A stretch of 64,000 nt of DNA from Vibrio aerogenes (GTDB lineage: Bacteria; Pseudomonadota; Gammaproteobacteria; Enterobacterales; Vibrionaceae). Shown here piece by piece: positions 63,228-64,000 of this stretch. The stretch spans positions 992,001 to 1,056,000 of the forward strand of contig NZ_AP024862.1 in assembly GCF_024346755.1 (NCBI RefSeq). Direction: 5' to 3'. The position numbers and the translations under genes are program-made. The notes beneath the pieces were generated by a model. It was given only the letters and a program-made list of their open reading frames with translations. It had not been told where the DNA came from and did no database searches. Within the stretch, counting starts at the first letter, position 1. Every line of letters starts with the position of its first letter.

Positions 63228-64000
63228 TTATCGATTCCCTTTGGGAATAACCATTGGCGTTCCACTCACCGGATCTTCGATAATCAAACTATTCAGGCCG
63301 AAAACCTGCTGAATCAGATCCGGCGTGACCAGCGATGCCGGATCGCCATGCGCAACAACCGCACCTTCCCTGACTGCAATTAAATGGTCGGCATAACGAC
63401 AAGCGTGATTCAAATCATGCAGGACAGCAATGACGGTATGACCGGATTCCCGGTTGAGCTGGCGGAATAAATCCAGCAGCTCGATTTGATGTGCAATATC
63501 CAGATAAGTCGTGGGTTCATCGAGCAGAATCACCGGCGTTTGCTGCGCCAGTACCATCGCAATCCAAACCCGCTGACGTTGGCCGCCGGAGAGCTGGTCC
63601 ACCATATGATCCGCCAGACCATCCACCCCCGTCACTGCCATCGCACGGGCAACGGCCTGTTCATCGTCTTCACTCCACTGGCGAAACATATTCTGATGCG
63701 GATAACGTCCCCGGGCCACCAGATCGGCCACTTTGATTCCTTCCGGTACATTGGCACTCTGTGGCAATAATCCCAGTGTTTTTGCCACATCCCGGGTCGG
63801 CAACGTATGGATATCTTTGCCGTCCAGATAAACCGTCCCCGCTTCTGGTTTCAACAGGCGACACAGGCTTTTCAGCAATGTCGACTTGCCACAGCCATTC
63901 GGTCCGACAATCACGGTAAATTGTCCGTCCGGAATATTCACCGTCAAATCCCGGCAGACCTGACGCCCTTCATAGCCCAGCGTTAACTCCTGACCGGACA
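63228..64000 (-). CDS. Siderophore/haem ABC transporter ATPase (FecE/FhuC-like), cut by window edge
   Basis: The frame continues off the right edge; 256 codons are visible (the TTG at 63947 is internal). Walker A GPNGCGKST, signature LSGGQRQRVWIA, Walker B VILLDEPTTYLD and the H-loop VLHDLNHA are present, and the C-terminal tail is nearly complete. It powers uptake of iron chelates across the inner membrane. It ends 181 bases before the receptor start, on the same strand. Confidence 0.92.
   Translation of the reverse strand, partial: SGQELTLGYEGRQVCRDLTVNIPDGQFTVIVGPNGCGKSTLLKSLCRLLKPEAGTVYLDGKDIHTLPTRDVAKTLGLLPQSANVPEGIKVADLVARGRYPHQNMFRQWSEDDEQAVARAMAVTGVDGLADHMVDQLSGGQRQRVWIAMVLAQQTPVILLDEPTTYLDIAHQIELLDLFRQLNRESGHTVIAVLHDLNHACRYADHLIAVREGAVVAHGDPASLVTPDLIQQVFGLNSLIIEDPVSGTPMVIPKGNR

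Noticed and set aside
1..64000. CRISPR arrays, tRNA or rRNA genes, prophage structural genes
   Set aside because: No regularly spaced repeats, cloverleaf-like sequences or phage structural proteins were seen.

Overview
The window reads as chromosomal DNA of a marine gammaproteobacterium, most likely a Vibrio. The Hcp protein looks, from memory, almost like that of V. cholerae. It sits with VgrG, PAAR and Rhs type VI secretion (T6SS) cargo, an SbcCD pair and Vibrionaceae-style transporters. No rRNA, tRNA or CRISPR array was seen. The species cannot be fixed from the sequence alone.

Layout. (1) 1-5116: a TRAP transporter end, a three-subunit FAD/[2Fe-2S] amine (D-amino acid or opine type) dehydrogenase and a RidA-like imine deaminase, all in one direction; this looks like a catabolic operon for an imported amino acid derivative. 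(2) 5318-6236: a small membrane protein, then a small unknown gene behind a strongly folded leader RNA. (3) 6413-14672: an Rhs effector with a Doc/Fic-like toxic tip and its immunity gene, a displaced older Rhs tip with its own immunity gene, a cyclic-phosphate-processing receiver protein between them, and upstream GNAT and FHA genes. (4) 14978-29212: housekeeping and niche genes (metallophosphoesterase, NagB-like protein, CPA2 antiporter, GH18-like protein, metal ABC transporter with a Zur-like palindrome, pectate lyase, LruC/GEVED exported protein, lipoprotein, NTF2-like protein, arylamine N-acetyltransferase). (5) 29400-42795: a T6SS auxiliary island read leftwards from a sigma-54-type hcp promoter: hcp, an intact vgrG, PAAR-deaminase plus immunity, a broken vgrG copy, PAAR-ADP-ribosyltransferase plus an ADP-ribosylglycohydrolase and other immunity-like genes, a third vgrG fragment, and orphan immunity/toxin pieces including an alarmone-hydrolase-like HD protein. 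It has grown by repeated duplication and decay of vgrG-PAAR-effector modules. (6) 43090-51768: sbcDC, a LysR regulator, an enolase-superfamily dehydratase and an SLC13 permease. (7) 52314-60848: a RAYT transposase, then a predicted arsenosugar biosynthesis cluster (arsM, two glycosyltransferases, a TVP38-FAD oxidoreductase fusion, arsS) with a divergent methylthioadenosine-phosphorylase gene that could supply the adenine-removal step. (8) 60993-64000: a TonB-dependent receptor with a Fur-like box and a siderophore ABC ATPase cut by the window edge.

Two repeat families run through the window. The first is a short motif, G(T/C)CTGTCC(C), seen nearly thirty times. All noted copies are between genes, they are concentrated around the RAYT gene and inside the arsenosugar cluster, and they abut the starts of sbcC and sbcD. 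The second is a pair of nearly identical ~57-bp palindromic elements, one just upstream of rhs and one just upstream of hcp.

The most notable systems are the predicted arsenosugar pathway with its linked phosphorylase, and the layered T6SS effector/immunity island.
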